From Odontesthes bonariensis (lineage: Eukaryota > Chordata > Actinopteri > Atheriniformes > Atherinopsidae), in the NCBI RefSeq assembly GCF_027942865.1, contig NC_134508.1:36577466-36641465 (forward strand): a DNA stretch of 64,000 nt, given 5' to 3'. The notes below the pieces were generated by a model that was not told the origin of the DNA, made no database searches, and was given only the letters and a program-made list of their open reading frames with translations. The position numbers and the translations under genes were made by a program. Below, piece by piece: positions 60,701 to 64,000 of the stretch; position 1 is the first letter of the stretch, and every line of letters starts with the position of its first letter.

Positions 60701-63700
60701 TTGAGTCAAGTGTCTTTTAGCCACTTCGTGGACATAACAGCAGAACAGTGACATCTCCGATGATGTCATGTCCCTTTAAAGCTCCTAAACAGAAAGCCAG
60801 CATGACTTTCTAATGTATCATAGGATGGCCTCGTGAACACAAACACATGGAGACCCTATCCTGCTTGCCTGACTCTTGATGGAAGGGAAAAGGCTCTTTA
60901 AATTAAACTCTAGAGTAGGTGAGAGGTGTGCGACTGAGCAGTAGAGCCGTACCTGTGGTGGCGTAGGCGTAGAGGAGGGGGGACCGACAGGAGGCGTTGA
61001 ATTCCTGCTCCCTGAGCCCCCTGCCATGATCTCCTCTGTGATATCCCTGCCGCCCTGATTGGGGTCACGGATACGGATCTGGGAGGACAATGGCACAAAA
61101 ATACACACCTCACTAAAGCACGCAAGTCTTAGAGCAACCTGGTGTGAGTCAAAATTTTCTAAGACAGAAAATCTTTTAAGGATCAAGATCCAACTCCAAA
61201 TAATTCAAAATGGAAAATGAACACAAGGTATATTGCCTTAAACTTTTTGCTTTTGTCTTAAAAATAAAAAATAATCATAGAAGAAAAAGAAAAAAAAAAA
61301 AAAAGCTGGGGGGGGGGTTCAGAAAACTACAGCGTAACACTCAGAGGGATCAACTGGGCCGATTCCATTTGCTGATGAGGATCATAGCTCATAAAGCTCT
61401 AAAAATTGAAATATTTTGTTAATGACTGCTCCACAGACACTGAGGGCTTATTGCGCAAGTATGTCAAACATGTCCCACAGAAAAAAAAAAAAGAAAAAAA
61501 AAAAAGAGGAAACTATTAAGATACTCACTGTTTTCTTTTCACGCTTGGCTGGTTGAGGTTGCTGTGGTGTAGGCACTATGATGGGGGGTGAGGGGGGGTA
61601 CAGTGTCTGTCCTGGGTAGTAGGGTGGACCAGCTGTGGGAACGGGAGCGGGGACAGAGGGTGAGACAGGAGGGTGGTACCTGAGGGGATCTGGAGGAATT
61701 TGCAAGGAAAGAAAAACAAAGCAGAAGAGAAGACGTGTTAGTTAAACAGAGTTAAGGCCGCAGCTCTGAGGGCACGCAGGGCTGATGAGCTAATGTGTAT
61801 TTGTGCTCCTGTCTGGTGGTGACTGCTGAGATTTTACTGGTGTGGGAATAGCACTGTTGAACTGATGACTCACGATATGGGGCGGGGTACTCCCCTGGTC
61901 CTGGACCAGGATAGAAGGTGCCAGACCCGGGAGGCTGCACAGAGTACTGCTGCGGAGGTCCCACGTAGGGTGTACTGTGGCGATACTGTGGAGTACAAGG
62001 AGGGACGTTAAAAGTCAAGACAACAGAGAGGGTACAAATGCCTCTAAATTCTGTTTAAACCCATTTTATTAACTGTACTGGGGTTAGCAAGCTAAATTAA
62101 ACCCAGCTCCAACTGGAGACTTTTCTTTGATTTGTCAATAAAAAACAAACAAAATAAATGCAGGTGCTTCGCTGCAACGAGCGAGTGGTTTAAACATTCG
62201 TGCTAAGTGTCCAAATGAACAAAATGGTCAAATTCATTAGATGATTATCTTTGTTCATTTTGATAAATTATACCGAGTTCAAAGGTGGTGAACATATTTC
62301 ACGTTATAAGAAGCCACTTTCATATCTGCAAAAAGTAGAGCTAAACAATGTGATGAAATGATTGAAACAGAATTCTCTGTATTCTGGGATTGAGAGTAAA
62401 AAATGCACACACTGGCACGGTGTTAATTTATGCCTTGTTTGAAAATTGATTGCACAAAATTGCATTCAAAAAGAGTGAATTAATATATTTGACCCGTCTT
62501 AACTACAAGCTGGCATTTCACTCTCAGTCACACTTTATGGCTCAGGCTTCTCGTCTGAGGGGTGGAGATGGGTGAACTAGGGTTAAACAAAGGACTTCAT
62601 ATCCTTGTTGTAGTGATTGCAGCCACAATTTAAATTAAAAAAAAAAAAAAAAAACTTGTGTAATGAGCTGATTTCAAGTCTCATTTAATGAGGAAAACGC
62701 TGAAGTATAAAAAGAAAACATGATTAATTAAAAAAAGAATAATAATAAGCTGAACTACTCCTCTGGTCAGTTAGGTCTTCAGAGGAAACAGAACGTAAAA
62801 ACTTATTTTCCCTCTCAGACAGACCGTAAGTATCCGTTAACGGCGAAGACAAAGAAGATGACGCATCACATTCGAGCAAACATCTTCAAATGTGTCTGTT
62901 GTACCTGTGGGATGTAGTACTGCGCAGCCTGTGGCGACGGGAAAGGCATAGGAGCCATAGTCATCACGATTGCTGAATTAGTGGGGTAGACAGCCGCTGT
63001 GGGAGCCTGTGAGCCGGGCCGTATGGAGGGCGTGTTCGTCGGGATGGTGGGCCTCGCAGTCTGCATCTGAGTCCTCTGAAAAAACTGACGGCAAGCAGGT
63101 GAAGAAGACAGAAACAAGATACATCAGATACTTTCCCAGAGGCTGCAGTCTCGTCCCGGCATGCCGCCATGCTTGATGTAAAACACCAGAGGTTACGGGT
63201 TTTCAGACGTCTCCAGCCTCCCCAACACATTTCTCAACAGTTGGTTTTTATCAGCATCTTAAAAACTATAGTTCCTTATTGCCATATGATCTTCAGGCGA
63301 ATGTTGACACTGTTACCCCAAATTAAACCTATGATCCCCTGAAGGAAATACCTGATTAAACATCCCTCTGAAGCTTAGAAATCAAATGTCCTGAATCAGC
63401 TTAACGACATCTGCTAAGTAGGGAGCACTAGTCTGTATTTAAATTCATGCAAACCCCCACTTTCTAAGACCTTTCATTCTACAATCATGCAAACAAAGGC
63501 CTTAAAAACACGGCTGCATCATTCAAACAGAAGTTAAAGAAACTAACGGGTCGGAACTGGAACCATTCCATTAATGAGTCAAACTCCTGCGTCCTTTTCA
63601 GACACGAGAACCACAACTTTAACTGTTCCGTCAGAGCTGGCCTTCAGATCAACGGAAAGCAGAGCACGTCTGAGAGTTTCTCTCATTGACACATGACTGA

Positions 63701-64000
63701 GGTGCTGGATCGTTTAGCATAACAAAAGGAACCACAAAATGGAGGCTGGTACCAGAACTGTGCCTGTGTTGCTGTTCAGGGGGATTTGCACCATTTTAAC
63801 CTGACATTTTTCATTTCTACACATATCCAGGTATGATTTGGACTTCTTTACACAGTGTTTAGAACGGCTTTTCTTTTACTGATAAATATTGTTGCAAACA
63901 GAGCAAACAGAATTAGAGTGGTGTCAACTACAACTGTGGTGCAAACTGGTGTAAACAGGTGTTTGTGATTCATAAAGAGATAAGGAGGTTTTGTAACAAT
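38371..64000 (-). CDS. eif4g3: EIF4G3 (eIF4GII), translation-initiation scaffold, 5' end outside the window
   Basis: Twenty-nine phase-consistent exons (listed with the region entries) encode 1,617 residues, from FFQRTQMQ to the stop. eIF4G bridges cap-binding eIF4E, helicase eIF4A, PABP and eIF3 in the cytoplasm to recruit the 40S subunit. The order seen is PABP-binding peptide, disordered Ser/Pro region, eIF4E-binding YDRDFLL, MIF4G, MA3 and W2. Human EIF4G3 begins a few residues before FFQRPQ in one isoform, so the remaining 5' exons lie beyond 63084. The ending [12 protein letters not shown] and adjacency to HP1BP3 favour EIF4G3 over EIF4G1. Introns host a SINE, a LINE tail and several microsatellites. 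Confidence 0.95.
41022..41054. repeat. (CA)n microsatellite
   Basis: About 15 CA units in an EIF4G3 intron. Confidence 0.9.
42153..43751 (-). other. EIF4G3 MA3 domain exons
   Basis: Exons 43639-43751, 43113-43285, 42443-42568 and 42153-42234. They encode [60 protein letters not shown] and [20 protein letters not shown]. This is the second HEAT domain of eIF4G, an eIF4A-binding modulator. Confidence 0.95.
43883..46921 (-). other. EIF4G3 MIF4G-MA3 linker exons
   Basis: Exons 46809-46921, 45315-45399, 44237-44354 and 43883-44109 (or 44106 by a tandem acceptor). They encode [39 protein letters not shown] and [13 protein letters not shown], matching WNTVQGAKNSRVLDPSKFLK and FMRGGSSKDLLD of human EIF4G3. 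Introns 44355-45314 and 45400-46808 hold no other gene; the second hosts a SINE. Confidence 0.92.
46454..46670 (+). mobile_element. tRNA-derived SINE with intact target-site duplication (second copy)
   Basis: Body 46469-46655, flanked by the identical 15-mer AATGATGCAACAGTG at 46454-46468 and 46656-46670. Same family as the element at 32.9 kb: GGTGGTGTAGTGGGTTAAGC, GGTTCGACTCCCG, the same pyrimidine-rich middle and A-rich tail. It lacks about 20 bp between the head and the B box. Antisense in an EIF4G3 intron. Confidence 0.92.
48691..48733. repeat. (CA)n microsatellite
   Basis: Long CA tract with a short ACAT-type leader, in an EIF4G3 intron. Confidence 0.9.
49218..49876 (-). pseudogene. frameshifted coding-like stretch of unknown origin in an EIF4G3 intron
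   Basis: On the minus strand an open frame of 193 codons (49295-49876) overlaps a second of 84 codons (49218-49472) one frame away. The part with [18 protein letters not shown] and [12 protein letters not shown] reads best in the first frame, and [19 protein letters not shown] reads best in the second. That pattern suggests one decayed coding sequence with a frameshift near 49475. I do not recognise the family. It does not fit EIF4G3 between exons 50793-51029 and 48950-49054, which already join in phase. A retrocopy or transposon-encoded protein are both possible; chance is not excluded. Confidence 0.3.
49720..49905 (+). promoter_or_regulatory. promoter-like motif cluster inside EIF4G3 intron
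   Basis: A CpG-containing block carries GTCATGTGAC (49752-49761, E-box/M-box palindrome type), TGACATCA (49768-49775, CRE/ATF-like), CCAAT (49826-49830) and a downstream donor-like GAGAG|GTAGGTGCG near 49890. Together these resemble a plus-strand promoter with a first exon. No downstream exon was found, so function is speculative. Confidence 0.25.
52213..52226. promoter_or_regulatory. perfect palindromic RFX X-box in EIF4G3 intron
   Basis: GTTGCTATAGCAAC is a 14-bp perfect palindrome fitting RYYNYY-NN-RRNRAC. It sits in the short intron 52060-52444 of EIF4G3. The motif is seen directly; a regulatory role is inferred only from sequence. Confidence 0.4.
52678..52702. repeat. (GT)n microsatellite
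   Basis: About 12 GT units followed by GAGAGAG, in an EIF4G3 intron. Confidence 0.9.
54307..57946 (-). other. EIF4G3 disordered Gln/Pro- and Ser/Pro-rich exons
   Basis: Exons 57763-57946, 56646-57431, 56185-56273 and 54307-54601. The first encodes a Gln/Pro tract built on CAG/CCC repeats (57800-57850). The 786-nt exon is a long, low-complexity Pro/Ser/Ala/Thr stretch with no folded-domain signature. The third holds IPKTWRKP, matching VPKTWKKP in human. The fourth is acidic and Ser-rich. The intron 54602-56184 shows nothing recognisable. Confidence 0.9.
58624..59092 (-). mobile_element. 5'-truncated LINE 3' end with (GATA)n tail
   Basis: On the minus strand 58853-59092 encodes the extreme C-terminus of a non-LTR retrotransposon polyprotein, with [18 protein letters not shown] followed by a stop region. 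A 3' UTR follows with the fish-typical text GGGATCAATAAAGTATTTAT and ends in a TATC microsatellite (GATA at 58630-58658 on plus). The rest of the reverse transcriptase is missing. It lies in the 3-kb EIF4G3 intron 57947-60952, sense to the gene. Confidence 0.8.
60175..60300 (+). mobile_element. old tRNA-derived SINE fragment
   Basis: Contains TAGCTCAACTGGTTAAGC (A-box-like) and GGGTTCGAGTCGGG (B-box-like), then CTCTCTGCCCCCTTTCCTG, resembling the tail of the two SINEs at 32.9 and 46.5 kb. It is more diverged, with no clear target duplication. It cannot fold as a normal tRNA because the anticodon-arm region is disrupted and over-long. Confidence 0.7.
60953..63084 (-). other. EIF4G3 N-terminal exons with PABP-binding peptide
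   Basis: Exons 62905-63084, 61874-61985, 61529-61689 and 60953-61078. They encode a Pro/Tyr/Gln-rich region ([25 protein letters not shown]) and then [16 protein letters not shown] followed by RDITEEIM across the last junction. The human counterpart of that peptide binds RRM2 of poly(A)-binding protein. The first intron of the block, 61986-62904, holds only AT-rich sequence and an A-run near 62640. Confidence 0.93.
63085..64000 (-). other. EIF4G3 intron running off the window
   Basis: No further exon was recognised upstream of 63084. The next EIF4G3 5' exon must lie beyond the right edge. Confidence 0.6.

Noticed and set aside
38371-63084. Identification as EIF4G1
   Set aside because: The C-terminal ending EEESEDN, the [12 protein letters not shown] linker and adjacency to HP1BP3 and KIF17 fit EIF4G3.

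Overview
This window is nuclear DNA of a ray-finned (teleost) fish. It holds spliced vertebrate genes with GT-AG introns, AT-rich introns, abundant CA/TA/GATA microsatellites, and fish-type interspersed repeats (tRNA-derived SINEs, Tc1-like remnants, a truncated LINE). No bacterial, phage or CRISPR content is seen. All exon models were read by hand from splice signals, frame and recalled vertebrate family sequences; no alignment was run.

Layout. (1) 1-6.6 kb: YOD1 (+), an OTU deubiquitinase with two coding exons, preceded by a decayed Tc1-like transposase and followed by a long 3' UTR. (2) 6.6-11.8 kb: SARG/C1orf116 homologue (+), with a probable non-coding first exon at about 6.6 kb and three coding exons. 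(3) 13.85-19.0 kb: KIF17 (-), 14 coding exons, 809 aa, tail-to-tail with SARG. (4) 21.5-25.2 kb: SH2D5 (-), 9 coding exons, 400 aa. (5) 28.9-35.5 kb: HP1BP3 (-), 11 coding exons, 691 aa, with a 72-bp coding minisatellite in its last exon. (6) 38.4-63.1 kb: EIF4G3 (-), 29 exons carrying the PABP-binding, eIF4E-binding, MIF4G, MA3 and W2 regions through to the stop. Its 5' end lies beyond the right edge.

KIF17-SH2D5-HP1BP3-EIF4G3 matches the human 1p36.12 block, and YOD1-SARG matches a human 1q32 pair. The two blocks are adjacent here, so a synteny breakpoint relative to mammals lies in the 2-kb interval at 11.8-13.85 kb. The genes do not form one pathway: YOD1 acts in p97-linked ubiquitin editing, KIF17 is a ciliary/dendritic motor, SH2D5 is a neuronal PTB-SH2 adaptor, HP1BP3 is a linker-histone-like chromatin protein, and EIF4G3 is a translation-initiation scaffold.

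Points most worth a second look: the homogeneous 24-codon repeat in HP1BP3 and its apparent lack of the HP1-binding PxVxL motif; two consecutive GC-AG introns in KIF17; a good RFX X-box upstream of KIF17 and a perfect one inside EIF4G3; an unexplained frameshifted coding-like stretch beside promoter-like sequence in an EIF4G3 intron; NAGNAG acceptors in EIF4G3; and two young SINEs with intact 15-bp target-site duplications.
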